Below, one piece after another: positions 51,995-60,654 of a DNA stretch of 64,000 nt. The DNA is from Streptomyces coelicoflavus (lineage in GTDB: Bacteria; Actinomycetota; Actinomycetes; Streptomycetales; Streptomycetaceae). The stretch spans positions 496,001 through 560,000 of the forward strand of contig NZ_BEWB01000005.1 in the NCBI RefSeq assembly GCF_003112555.1, read 5' to 3'. The notes beneath the pieces are model-generated. The model saw nothing but the letters and a program-made list of their open reading frames with translations. It did not search any database and was not told the origin of the DNA. Made by a program: the position numbers and the translations under genes. Position 1 is the stretch's first letter; the number at the start of each line of letters is the position of its first letter.

Positions 51995-53503
51995 GTGAGC
52001 AAAGAACCCAACACCCGCCTGTCGGACCTGTTCGGCCTGGCCGGCTGGTCCAAGGGCGAACTCGCGAGGCTGGTCAACCGGCAGGCGGCGGCCATGGGCC
52101 ACCCCCAGCTGGCGACCGACACCTCGCGGGTGCGGCGGTGGATCGACATGGGAGAGATCCCGCGCGATCCGGTGCCGCGGGTGCTGGCAGTTCTGTTCAC
52201 CGAGCGTCTCGGCCGTGTCGTGACCATCGAGGACCTCGGTCTGGTCCGGCACGGGCGTGCGGGGAAACGGCCACACGACGGGAGCGAAGAGCATCCCGAC
52301 GGCGTGCCGTGGGCGCCCGAGCGGACTGCGGCGGTCCTCACCGAATTCACGGGAATGGACCTCATGCTCAACCGACGCGGCTTGGTGGGCGCGGGCGCCG
52401 CGCTCGCCGCGGGCTCCGCACTCAGCAGCGCCATGCACGACTGGCTGCACACCGACCCGGCCCTGGCGGCCGACGCCCCCGACCTCCACCAACCCCTGCA
52501 CGCCGACCCCGCCGGGTTCGACCGCTACGAGGCCGCCCCCATCGGGTCGCAGGAAGTGGAGGAACTGGAGCGCTCGGTCGAGGTGTTCCGCGCCTGGGAC
52601 GCCGCCCGGGGCGGCGGACTCCAGCGCAAGGCCGTGGTGGGCCAGCTCAACGAGGTGGGCGGCATGCTCGCCTACCACCACCCACCCCATCTCCAGCGGC
52701 GCCTGTGGGGCGTCGCCGCCAACCTCGCCGTCCTCGCGGGCTGGATGTCGCACGACGTCGGCCTGGAACCCACGGCCCAGAAGTACTTCGTCATCGCCGC
52801 GCACGCCGCGCGCGAGGGCGGCGACCGGCCCCGGGCGGGCGAGGCCCTGTCCCGGGCGGCCCGCCAGATGGTGCACCTGGGCAAGCCCGACGAGGCCCTG
52901 GACCTCATGAAGCTCGCCCAGTCCGGCTCCGGCGAGCAGGTGCTGCCGCGCACCAGGGCCATGCTCTACACCATCGAGGCCTGGGCGCAGGCCTCCATGG
53001 GCAAGGGCCAGGCGATGCGCCGCACCCTGGGCCGGGCCGAGGACCTCTTCGTCTCCGACAAGGCGGACGTGCCGCCCCCGGACTGGATGCAGACGTTCAA
53101 GGAGGAGGACCTGTACGGCATGCAGGCCCTCGCCTACCGGACGCTCGCCGAGTTCGAGCCGGGGGCCGCCGCGCACGCGCAGCACTACGCGGACAAGGCG
53201 CTGGCCCTCAGGATCGACGGCCGGCAGCGGTCGAAGATCTTCGACTACCTGTCGATGGCCTCCGCCTGCTTCATCGCCGACGACCCCGAACAGGCGGACC
53301 GGTACGCCCGCCTGGCCCTGGTGTCGATGGGGTCCAACTCCTCCCAGCGGACCTGGGACCGGCTGCGCCAGATGTACCGGCTCACCGCCGAGTACGCCGG
53401 CTACCCGCAGATCCAGGAGTTGCGCGAGGAGATCAAACTGGCGCTGCCCAAGGGCAAGCCGCCCAGGGGGAAGGGCCCGGGCGGAACGGTCGCGCCGGCC
53501 TAG
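51995..53503 (+). CDS. nsdB: TPR-type negative regulator of differentiation, NsdB-like
   Basis: 502 residues from GTG 51995. No DNA-binding domain is certain, but the N-terminus (LSDLFGLAGWSKGELARLVNRQAAAMG, SRVRRWIDMGEIPRDPVPRVL) looks like a helix-turn-helix. The middle has a hydrophobic stretch (RRGLVGAGAALAAGSALSSAM) and the C-terminal half is a TPR-like helical array. It belongs to the NsdA/NsdB group, whose loss in S. coelicolor raises antibiotic production. Context (long chaplin and GH19 chitinase downstream) favours nsdB over nsdA. Its TAG overlaps the stop of the opposing gene. Confidence 0.8.
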   Translation: MSKEPNTRLSDLFGLAGWSKGELARLVNRQAAAMGHPQLATDTSRVRRWIDMGEIPRDPVPRVLAVLFTERLGRVVTIEDLGLVRHGRAGKRPHDGSEEHPDGVPWAPERTAAVLTEFTGMDLMLNRRGLVGAGAALAAGSALSSAMHDWLHTDPALAADAPDLHQPLHADPAGFDRYEAAPIGSQEVEELERSVEVFRAWDAARGGGLQRKAVVGQLNEVGGMLAYHHPPHLQRRLWGVAANLAVLAGWMSHDVGLEPTAQKYFVIAAHAAREGGDRPRAGEALSRAARQMVHLGKPDEALDLMKLAQSGSGEQVLPRTRAMLYTIEAWAQASMGKGQAMRRTLGRAEDLFVSDKADVPPPDWMQTFKEEDLYGMQALAYRTLAEFEPGAAAHAQHYADKALALRIDGRQRSKIFDYLSMASACFIADDPEQADRYARLALVSMGSNSSQRTWDRLRQMYRLTAEYAGYPQIQELREEIKLALPKGKPPRGKGPGGTVAPA

Positions 53504-54774
53504 GGCGTCACCCTGGCCACCAGCACACAGGCGTCCTGACGGCTCGGGAAGTCACCGAGTTCGTGCGTCACGATCCGTACGACGTCCTGTGCCGGGCCCG
53601 CCCCTGCCAGCCGGGGGGCCAGTGAGAGGAGGTGCCGCACGGCCGCCGGCTCGAGCGCCCCGGTGTGCAGAAGCAGCAGGTCCCCCGCTTCGAGGGTCGC
53701 CTCGGCCTGCCCGGAGAGCCCTCGGCCCGTCCCGCCGCGGAACAACAGCGGGACGGCGCCCGAGGCGTCGGCCCACGTCAGGGTGCGGGTGCCCGGCCGG
53801 TAGCCGCAGTACACGGCGCCGCGCACCGGCGGCAGGGCGGTGTCCTCGAGCAGTGCGGCGAGCCCGCTTCGCAGCCGTCCGGGCCGGGTTCCGGCCAGTG
53901 CCAGGCCGCGCAGGGCGCCGACGAACACCGCCGGGTCGTGCGCCTCGGTCCCCGGAGTCTCGAAGTCGCCCACGGTGAGGAGGGTGTCGCCGTCCACGCC
54001 GAGCGGACACGCGTCGTACCAGCCGCCGTACCGGGACCGCGGACCCGCCGCCGGCGGGAGGTGCGCGGCGGCCAGGTCGAGACCGGGGCGCCCCGCCTCC
54101 GGGAACCGGAGCAGGCCGTGCCAGGGCGGCGGCGGAGGGTGCCGGAGCGAGTCACGGGTCTCGCTCACCACCCGTTGGCTGCGGCGCAGTTCGCTGACGT
54201 CCCGCAGCACCGCCCACATCGACGCGGTGCTGCCGTCGGTGTCCAGGACGGGCTCGCCCATCATGTGCACGGTGCGTACAGCCCCGTCGGGGTGGGCGAC
54301 GCGGAACTCGCCGTCGATGGGGCGGGCGTCGACGAGACAGTCCGTGACCATCGCGGTCAGTTTCGGGCGGTCCTCGGCGAGTACCAGGGACGGGAGTTCG
54401 TCGAGGCTCAGCGGGACGGACCCGGGGGCGCGGCCGAGGATGTGGAAGAGCTCCCCGGACCACTCCGCCTCGTCCGTCAGCAGGTTCCACTCCGCGCTGC
54501 CGACGCGGCTGAGCAGCGAACCGGGGCGGGGCGCGGGTGCCGGGCCGTCCCGCAGCTGCGCCAAGTGCGCGTCCAGGTCGGTAAGTTGGTTCAGTGCCAG
54601 GTCGTACAGGGCGCGCTGCCAGCGTCCCCGGGCGTCCGCCGCGCCCTCCTGGCTGTCCCGCCGTACCGCGTCGACGTCGCCGCGCAGCCGCCGCGCCTGC
54701 GATATGAGTGCCTCGACCGAGCCGTGCCCCGGGGGCTGGGCGGCCGGGTGGTCCGCGGAGAGATGGGACGACAT
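53500..54774 (-). CDS. PAS-domain protein with degenerate SpoIIE/PP2C phosphatase domain
   Basis: 424 residues. An N-terminal helical region (about 20-75) leads to a PAS fold (SAEWNLLTDEAEWSGELFHILGR to RDVSELRRSQRVV) and a C-terminal SpoIIE-like domain. The metal-binding residues are partly lost: GGDWYD is YGGWYD, and the TDG aspartate is replaced in LLLLHTGALE. The GD of TVGDFETPG and the late Asp in QDACVLVARV remain. It may be a pseudophosphatase acting by binding an anti-sigma antagonist. Convergent with nsdB, stops overlapping in CTAG. Confidence 0.8.
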   Translation of the reverse strand: MSSHLSADHPAAQPPGHGSVEALISQARRLRGDVDAVRRDSQEGAADARGRWQRALYDLALNQLTDLDAHLAQLRDGPAPAPRPGSLLSRVGSAEWNLLTDEAEWSGELFHILGRAPGSVPLSLDELPSLVLAEDRPKLTAMVTDCLVDARPIDGEFRVAHPDGAVRTVHMMGEPVLDTDGSTASMWAVLRDVSELRRSQRVVSETRDSLRHPPPPPWHGLLRFPEAGRPGLDLAAAHLPPAAGPRSRYGGWYDACPLGVDGDTLLTVGDFETPGTEAHDPAVFVGALRGLALAGTRPGRLRSGLAALLEDTALPPVRGAVYCGYRPGTRTLTWADASGAVPLLFRGGTGRGLSGQAEATLEAGDLLLLHTGALEPAAVRHLLSLAPRLAGAGPAQDVVRIVTHELGDFPSRQDACVLVARVTP

Positions 54775-55046
54775 GACGCACTCCGATGTGCTGACGGTAC
54801 GACCAAGGCGGAACCGAGGGTGACGGAAGGACCGTTACGACTGTTGCACAGCCCGCCACGCGCCGTAAGGGATTCGGCAACACACGATACGGTGGTGCTT
54901 CCGGCATATGCCACAGTCTTCCCGGAGTGACTCGGGTACGCGTGCGCGACCCCCTGGGGCGGGAGCAAGTCGTAGAATTCCTACGGGACTTGAAGAAGGC
55001 GCGGGGCCGGGGATGTCGTCGCCCTGACGTTCGACGGACCCTTGTT

Positions 55047-56066
55047 CTATGCCGGGTCGTGGAGGGCCGGGCGGGGCGCCAGTTCGACGGGCGTGCGTGC
55101 GCCCGTCTCCAGCGCTCGTACCCCGGCCTCGGCGACCGCGGCGGCGGCGTACCCGTCCCAGGCACCGGGCCCGGTGACCCGGCCCCGCCGGGTGGCGTCC
55201 ACCCAGCTCTGCACCTGGCGGTCGTAGGCATCGGCGAAGCGCACCAGGTAGTCCTGCGGCACCTCCTCCCGCGCGCCGCCCGCCGCCGTCACCACCATGG
55301 TGTGCGCCCGGCCGATCCGGGCGCTGCCCGACTCGCAGACGGCCTCGCAGCGCACCTCGTAGCCGAAGCCGCAGTTGACGAAGACCTCCACGTCCACCAC
55401 GGCTCCGCCCTCGGTCTCGAAGAGCACGAACTGCGGATCGAGCAGGCCGTCGGGCGCACCGGCCGACGGCCGCGGACGCAGCACGGTCACCGCGCTCAGT
55501 TCCTGGCCGAACAGCCAGCGGGCCGCGTCGATCTCGTGCGAGACGGAACTGTTGATCAGCATCGCCGAGGTGAAGTGCGGCGGGGAGGAGACGTTGCGGT
55601 GCACGCAGTGCAGCATCAGCGGCCGGCCGAGGCGCCCGCCGTCCAGGAGCGACTTCAGCTGCCGGTACTCGGCGTCGTACCGCCGCATGAACCCGATCTG
55701 CGCCAGCCTCCTGCCGAGGCGCGCCTCGGCCTCCACCACGCGCAGCGCGCCCGCAGCGTCCGGCACCATGGGCTTCTCGCACAGGACCGGCAGCCCCCGG
55801 GCGAAGGCGGCCACCAGCGCGTCCTCGTGCGCCTCGCCGGGCGAGGCGATCAGGACGGCCTCGACGCCCGGCGCGTCCAGCGCGGCCTCGGCCTCCGTGT
55901 GCACGGCGACCCCGTCGATGCCGCCCACGGCCTCCTTCGCCCGCTCGGCGTCCGGGTCCGCCACCGCGGCGACCCGGGCGCCGCTCACCACCCGGTCGAG
56001 GCGCCGTACGTGGTCGGCACCCATGTGGCCGGCGCCCAGGACCGCCACACCCAGAAGTTCGCTCAC
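55047..56066 (-). CDS. Gfo/Idh/MocA-family oxidoreductase
   Basis: 339 residues from GTG 56066. The N-terminal NAD fold is [17 protein letters not shown]; the EKP motif that bears the catalytic lysine is in [11 protein letters not shown]; the active-site histidine region is [16 protein letters not shown]. It resembles inositol 2-dehydrogenase-type enzymes that oxidise sugar or inositol hydroxyls. No inositol genes adjoin it, so the substrate is unknown. Upstream 54775-55046 (272 bp) contains nothing I recognise apart from flanking promoters. Confidence 0.87.
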   Translation of the reverse strand: MSELLGVAVLGAGHMGADHVRRLDRVVSGARVAAVADPDAERAKEAVGGIDGVAVHTEAEAALDAPGVEAVLIASPGEAHEDALVAAFARGLPVLCEKPMVPDAAGALRVVEAEARLGRRLAQIGFMRRYDAEYRQLKSLLDGGRLGRPLMLHCVHRNVSSPPHFTSAMLINSSVSHEIDAARWLFGQELSAVTVLRPRPSAGAPDGLLDPQFVLFETEGGAVVDVEVFVNCGFGYEVRCEAVCESGSARIGRAHTMVVTAAGGAREEVPQDYLVRFADAYDRQVQSWVDATRRGRVTGPGAWDGYAAAAVAEAGVRALETGARTPVELAPRPALHDPA

Positions 56067-56190
56067 GCCGCGCCCGCCCCTTCACCGTCCGCCGCCCACC
56101 CGCGAGCAGCGGGTGCGTGTACGGCGAACAGGCTTTCACGCCCGTCAAGGGGGCGGGGGGAGAGGAACGGTCCCGGAGCGGCGGGGTGCG

Positions 56191-57285
56191 TCAGTACCGC
56201 AGCACCCCCGCGATGCCGTCCGCGTCCCGGAGCGCGCCGTCCGGTACGAACCGCACGTCGGCGCCCGTCTCGAGGCACTGCTCGACGATCTCGTCCACGA
56301 TGTCCTCGCGGGCGTCGAGGTCGCCGTCGCGGGCCGGGAGCAGGTGCTCGCCGTCGTCGCGCATGGTCACCTTGAAGTTCTCCTCGACGGCCAGCAGCCG
56401 GACGCGACCCGTGTGGGCGCTCTCCCACAACTCGTCCACGCCGGCCGCGAAGTCCTTGCGGCCGCGAGCCGCGTCCAGTTCCCTGGCCACCGCCTCGACC
56501 GACCCGCGCGCCTCGTCCTCGAGGACCGGCCGCACCGCCTGCCACACCGCCTCGGCGGAACCGTGCGCGAGCCCGCCGTGCGGGACGAGCACCGCGTCCG
56601 AGGCGAGCGCGCCCGCCTCGTCGAACAGCGACAGCGCCGGCTCGGGGCCGGTGATGTACAGCGGCCGGGGGTGCGCACGCAGCACCTTGCCCATCGCGGC
56701 GTCGGCGTCACGCAGGAATCTGCGGGTGCCCTCGTCCCGGAACGTGCTCGGCGCGTCGCCGATCCGCTCCTGGCGCTCGGGGTCGAAGTCCTCCGGCGGC
56801 CGGTCCAGCGGGAAACCGCCGAGGTGTTCCTCGACGACCCGGCCGGCGCCGCCGCTCCACAGCTTGACGCGGTCGGCGGCGACCGACAGGACCCAGAACG
56901 GCCGCTCGGCGGCCTGCGCGGCGACGAGATTGCGGGTCAGGAAGGTGTCCGAGAGGACCACCCGCTCGGGCACCGAACGGCTCAGGGTCCAGACCTGGTG
57001 CTCGCCGGGGGCGGCGAAGATCGCCAGACCGTCCTCGGCGTACGTCAGGTCGACCTCGGCCAGGGCCCGGTCGAGCTCGCGGGACACCTCCGCGCGCCGG
57101 TCGCGGCTGACCGACGGATCCTCCTCCAGCTGCTTCTTGGCCGCGGCGACCGCGTTGCGCAGCCGGACCCGGTCCTGGGCGTTGTCCGGTTCGCGGCGGT
57201 GCGTCGGCGTCAGTACGGACACGGCCGGGTAGGGGCGGGGGCGCCGCAGCCCGGCGAGGGTGGCGGGACTCAGATCGTGCTCCAT
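56191..57285 (-). CDS. baeRF-type eRF1-like protein
   Basis: 364 residues from ATG 57285. The start (PAVSVLTPTHRREPDNAQDRVRLRNAVAAAKKQLEED) and the middle (AAERPFWVLSVAADRVKLWSGGAGRVVEE, PLYITGPEPALSLFDEAG) fit the baeRF3 family, bacterial relatives of archaeo-eukaryotic release factor eRF1. They are proposed to act on stalled ribosomes or bind RNA; I cannot see a GGQ motif. Cytosolic, monocistronic, 124 bp downstream of nothing else on this strand. Confidence 0.78.
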   Translation of the reverse strand: MEHDLSPATLAGLRRPRPYPAVSVLTPTHRREPDNAQDRVRLRNAVAAAKKQLEEDPSVSRDRRAEVSRELDRALAEVDLTYAEDGLAIFAAPGEHQVWTLSRSVPERVVLSDTFLTRNLVAAQAAERPFWVLSVAADRVKLWSGGAGRVVEEHLGGFPLDRPPEDFDPERQERIGDAPSTFRDEGTRRFLRDADAAMGKVLRAHPRPLYITGPEPALSLFDEAGALASDAVLVPHGGLAHGSAEAVWQAVRPVLEDEARGSVEAVARELDAARGRKDFAAGVDELWESAHTGRVRLLAVEENFKVTMRDDGEHLLPARDGDLDAREDIVDEIVEQCLETGADVRFVPDGALRDADGIAGVLRY

Positions 57286-57337
57286 GACAGCACGATAGGA
57301 CCAACGGGCATATCGGGCATTCGGAACGGGCTGCCGC

Positions 57338-59005
57338 TCAGTCGGTCCCATCACCGGGGGACTCGGAGCCGCACGAGCTGCCGTCGGCCGGCAGGGAGCC
57401 GTAGAGCAGGAAGTCGTCGACCTTGCGGTGCACGCACTCGGAGGACGCGTAGCCGGTGTGCCCCTCGCCGCGGTTGTCCAGGACCACGGCGGAGGGACCG
57501 ATCCGGTCGGCCGTCTCCGTCGTCCAGCGGTACGGCGTGGCCGGGTCGCCGCGGGTGCCGACCAGGAGCATCTTCGCGGTGTCGAGGTTCTTCACGTCGT
57601 CCCGGATGTAGTCCGTCCCCTTGGGGCGGCCGTAGCACATGAGCACCTGGGTGAGCCGGTACCGGCCGAAGACCGGCGAGGCCTCCTCGTACCGTGCCCG
57701 CAGCGGCCCGAGGGACGCGGTGACCTGGGCGGCGGTGGGACGGTCGGGGTCGTCGGCGCAGTTGATGGCCATCAGGGCGGCCGGGAGGTTGTCCATGGGG
57801 ACGTCCTCCTCGTCCGTGAGTCCGGCCCCGCCCGTGTCCTCACGGACCGGTGCATGTCCCGGCGCATGTCCCGGTGCACGGACCGGGAAGGTGACGCCGC
57901 CGGACGAAAAGCCCTCCAGGCCGCGGGTGTCCCCGTCCTCCAGCAACTGAGCGAGCGCCCGCTCGAGCAAGGGCCACAGGTCCCGGCTGTACAGCGCCTG
58001 ACCGATCGCGCCGACCATGTCCTGCCCGGTGAAGGGCTCGCCGAAGGCCGACGGCACCGGGTCGGAGTCGAGCGAGGCGACGAGTCGCACCACCTGCTCC
58101 CGGGCGCTTCGCGCGTCCTGGCCGAACGGGCAGGCGACGTCTTCGACGCACCAGTCGAGGAAGTTCTCCAGCGCCGTCTGCTGCCCCCGCGCGCCTGCCA
58201 GCCCCTGCTCGGTCAGCGGCTCCGTCAGCGTGTCCACACCGTCGAGCACCATCCGGCCGACCTTGTCGGGGAACTGGGCCGCGTACACCGCCCCCAGCCG
58301 GGTTCCGTAGGAGAAGCCCAGGTAGTTGAGCCGGTCGTCGCCGAGCGCCCGGCGCATCACGTCCATGTCGCGCGCGGCGTCGACCGTGCCTATGTGGGGC
58401 AGTACGGGACCGGAGAACTTGGCGCACTCGGCCGCCGCGTCCCGCAGCCGCTTCAGCACGTCCTTCGCGTCACCCGTTGCCTCGTCCCCGTCCGTGGCCT
58501 CCATGATCTTCAGGGTGGCCGGTCCGCAGGAGACCGGGGAGGAGCGGCCGACGCCGCGCGGGTCGAAGGTCACGACGTCGTAGCCGTTGGTGAGGTGCAT
58601 GAACTCCTTTCCACCGACGGCGAGTTCATTGATGCCGGAGCCGCCGGGGCCGCCGAAGTTCAGCAGGACGGAGCCTCGTGAGTCACCGGTCGCCCGGTAC
58701 CGGGCCAGGGCCACGTCGAGGGTTCTGCCCTTGGGATGCGCGTAGTCGACGGGGACGGTGACCTTGCCGCACTGCAGGTCCTTCGGCATCTCCATGCCCT
58801 CGCACGCCGACCACTTGACCTTCTGGTCGTAGAACCGGGACAGGCCCGACCCGTCCCGCGAGGTGGCGGCGGTCGTGGTGGTCGCCGTCGTCGCGGCGTG
58901 CGCGGCGTCCGCGGCGGGCAGTCCCGCACCCAGCAGTGCCAGGCCGAGCGCTCCGGTGACCGCGCGGCGCCGGGCCGAGGGCCGAGTCTCCAGCTTGGCC
59001 TGCAT
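57338..59005 (-). CDS. Secreted tripeptidyl aminopeptidase-like alpha/beta hydrolase (Slp/Tap family)
   Basis: 555 residues. A signal peptide with RRRAVTGALGLALLGAGLPAADAAHA (cut near residue 37). The alpha/beta hydrolase has NFGGPGGSG (oxyanion), nucleophile Ser232 in GFSYGTR, the acid in GTRGDPATP and the histidine in GEGHTGY. The inserted cap domain between them suits release of tripeptides from peptide N-termini. It supports extracellular proteolysis; the name Tap fits but a Slp paralogue is equally possible. Confidence 0.88.
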   Translation of the reverse strand: MQAKLETRPSARRRAVTGALGLALLGAGLPAADAAHAATTATTTTAATSRDGSGLSRFYDQKVKWSACEGMEMPKDLQCGKVTVPVDYAHPKGRTLDVALARYRATGDSRGSVLLNFGGPGGSGINELAVGGKEFMHLTNGYDVVTFDPRGVGRSSPVSCGPATLKIMEATDGDEATGDAKDVLKRLRDAAAECAKFSGPVLPHIGTVDAARDMDVMRRALGDDRLNYLGFSYGTRLGAVYAAQFPDKVGRMVLDGVDTLTEPLTEQGLAGARGQQTALENFLDWCVEDVACPFGQDARSAREQVVRLVASLDSDPVPSAFGEPFTGQDMVGAIGQALYSRDLWPLLERALAQLLEDGDTRGLEGFSSGGVTFPVRAPGHAPGHAPVREDTGGAGLTDEEDVPMDNLPAALMAINCADDPDRPTAAQVTASLGPLRARYEEASPVFGRYRLTQVLMCYGRPKGTDYIRDDVKNLDTAKMLLVGTRGDPATPYRWTTETADRIGPSAVVLDNRGEGHTGYASSECVHRKVDDFLLYGSLPADGSSCGSESPGDGTD

Positions 59006-59176
59006 CGATGCCTCCCGGACGCCCCGTCGCGGACCGGTGGTCGGCGCCCTCGCTCACCATAAGGGCGCTTCGCACCCGGCGCCTCCGGGCGACGGCGCAC
59101 CGGACGGGGCAGACACCGGACGGGGCGCCACTCGTTCGATGAACCGCCCACTCGATGGGGTGAAAGACCGATAAGC

Positions 59177-59205
59177 CATAACTCGGATGGTGCGCCCGGG
59201 GTTTA
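59177..59205 (+). promoter_or_regulatory. Possible BldN-type promoter for chaplin gene
   Basis: CATAAC and GGTTTA separated by 17 bp, 50 bp before the ATG. This compares with the chaplin/BldN consensus as I recall it (CGTAAC, 16-17 bp, CGTTGA): five and three of six positions agree. Weak support; the chaplin context raises it. Confidence 0.35.
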
Positions 59206-59254
59206 ACCGGTGCGGGCGAGCGCCCGCGACCATGTCTGGAAGGCAGGAAACCTC

Positions 59255-59980
59255 ATGAGAAGGGTTACCCGAAACGGTGTGCTCGCCGTCGCCGCCTCCG
59301 GCGCGCTGGCCGTCACGATGCCGGCGTGCGCGGCGTTCGCGTCCGACGGTGCGGCCGCCGACGGATCCTCGGCCGGTTCACCCGGACTGATCTCCGGGAA
59401 CACCGTCCAGCTCCCGGTGGACGTGCCGGTCAACGTGTGCGGCAACACGGTGAACGTGGCCGGGCTCCTGAACCCGGCCGCCGGCAACCGCTGCGCCAAC
59501 GGTGCGGATGCGGATGCGTCGCGCTCCGGTGCGCAGGCCACGGACGGTGCGTCCGGCGGCACCTCGGGGGGCGCACCCGGGGATGCGCCGGGCGGCGCGG
59601 TCGCCGAGGGAAGCGGAAAGGATTCGCCGGGCGTGCTCTCCGGCAACGGGGTGCAGCTGCCGGTGCACCTCCCGGTGAACGTCAGCGGCAACAGCGTCAA
59701 CGTGGCCGGCATCGGCAACCCGGCCGTCGGCAACGAGTCGGTCAACGACTCCGGCGACACCCCGGAAGCCGTACGGCCCCCGGCGGAGCCCGAGCCGTCC
59801 GCCCCCGACGAGGAGCGCGCCGGGCCCGCACCGTCCCCGCACGCCGCGCCGCCGCGGGAGCGGGTGGCCCTCGCCCACACCGGCGCGGACGGGACACTGT
59901 CCGCCCTCGCCGGCGGTGCCGCACTCGTGCTGGGCGGAACCGCCCTCCACCGTCGCTTCCGACGGGGCGCGGAGGGCTGA
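59255..59980 (+). CDS. chpB: Long chaplin with LAxTG sortase signal
   Basis: 241 residues from ATG 59255 with GGAAGG and CAGGAAA upstream. After a signal peptide, two chaplin domains lie at 41-80 and 124-162, then a Pro/Glu spacer, the sortase signal LAHTG (206-210), a hydrophobic helix and RRFRR. Long chaplins are fixed to peptidoglycan by sortase and seed the amyloid rodlet layer of aerial hyphae. Domain one has Cys62 and Cys80, but domain two has Ser144 and Ser162 at these places. The chpB name rests on neighbourhood synteny. Confidence 0.88.
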   Translation: MRRVTRNGVLAVAASGALAVTMPACAAFASDGAAADGSSAGSPGLISGNTVQLPVDVPVNVCGNTVNVAGLLNPAAGNRCANGADADASRSGAQATDGASGGTSGGAPGDAPGGAVAEGSGKDSPGVLSGNGVQLPVHLPVNVSGNSVNVAGIGNPAVGNESVNDSGDTPEAVRPPAEPEPSAPDEERAGPAPSPHAAPPRERVALAHTGADGTLSALAGGAALVLGGTALHRRFRRGAEG

Positions 59981-60024
59981 GCACGTCGAACCGGGGCCCT
60001 TCCTGACGACGGCGCCCCGGCCGC

Positions 60025-60510
60025 TCAGGCGCGTCCCGCGTGGAAGCGCCGGTGCAGGGCGTGGATCTCCTCGGTGAGCTGCGGCACCGGTCCCTCCACG
60101 GTCACGTCGGGCGCCACCTCCCGCACGGGAAGCGGCCGCACCGGCGCCGGTGCGACGCCCAGCTCCGTCAGCCAGGCCACCAGTTGTTCCGACGAGGCGA
60201 CGTACACGATGCGTCCGAGGCCGACCCACGCGTGTGCGGCGGCGCACATCGGACAGTGCTCGCCGGACGTGTACACCGTGGCCGCGGCGCGTTCCCCGGG
60301 GGTCAGCCGGGCGGCGGACCAGCGCGCGAGCTCGAACTCCGGGTGACGGGTCCGGTCGCCGGCGGCCACCCGGTTGTGGTCCTCGGCCAGCACCGTGCCG
60401 TCCCCGCCCACCAGCACCGACCCGAACGGCTCGTCGCCGGCCTCCAGCGCCTCGGCCGCCAGCTCCACACAACGGCGCAGATGGGGCAGTTCGGTGTCCT
60501 TCACGACCAT
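60025..60510 (-). CDS. Cytidine/deoxycytidylate deaminase-superfamily nucleoside deaminase
   Basis: 161 residues. The zinc site is His56 and Glu58 in HPE plus Cys86 and Cys89 in CPMC, so the enzyme should be active. The HPE and GEHCPMCAAA pattern is that of guanine deaminase and tRNA-adenosine/nucleobase deaminases (TadA-like). Alone on its strand, so a purine salvage or other nucleobase deamination role is likely. It is convergent with the chaplin gene; a 7-bp stem with a 16-nt loop lies between. Confidence 0.87.
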   Translation of the reverse strand: MVVKDTELPHLRRCVELAAEALEAGDEPFGSVLVGGDGTVLAEDHNRVAAGDRTRHPEFELARWSAARLTPGERAAATVYTSGEHCPMCAAAHAWVGLGRIVYVASSEQLVAWLTELGVAPAPVRPLPVREVAPDVTVEGPVPQLTEEIHALHRRFHAGRA

Positions 60511-60575
60511 GGCGTACGACCCTCCTCGTGACGTGATCCTTCCCGCTCAGCCTATGTCTCCCGCACGGGAGCAGC

Positions 60576-60612
60576 TTGCCTATTGCCATTCGCGCGAGTT
60601 AGAGTCTCTAAC
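60576..60612 (+). promoter_or_regulatory. Promoter overlapped by perfect 15-bp palindrome
   Basis: TTGCCT and TAGAGT with an 18-bp spacer, and GTTAGAGTCTCTAAC (60598-60612), whose left arm covers the -10 hexamer. A repressor there would block RNA polymerase. TetR- and MarR-type sites have this layout. No adjacent regulator gene is visible. Confidence 0.65.
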
Positions 60613-60654
60613 GAAAGAGAGTTGTTCTAGTCGGTCGAGTCAATGAGGAGCGCC

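Noticed and set aside
51995..53503. Naming the gene nsdA
   Set aside because: Neighbours expected for nsdA (ammonium transport and PII genes) are absent; the long chaplin and GH19 chitinase downstream fit the nsdB region.
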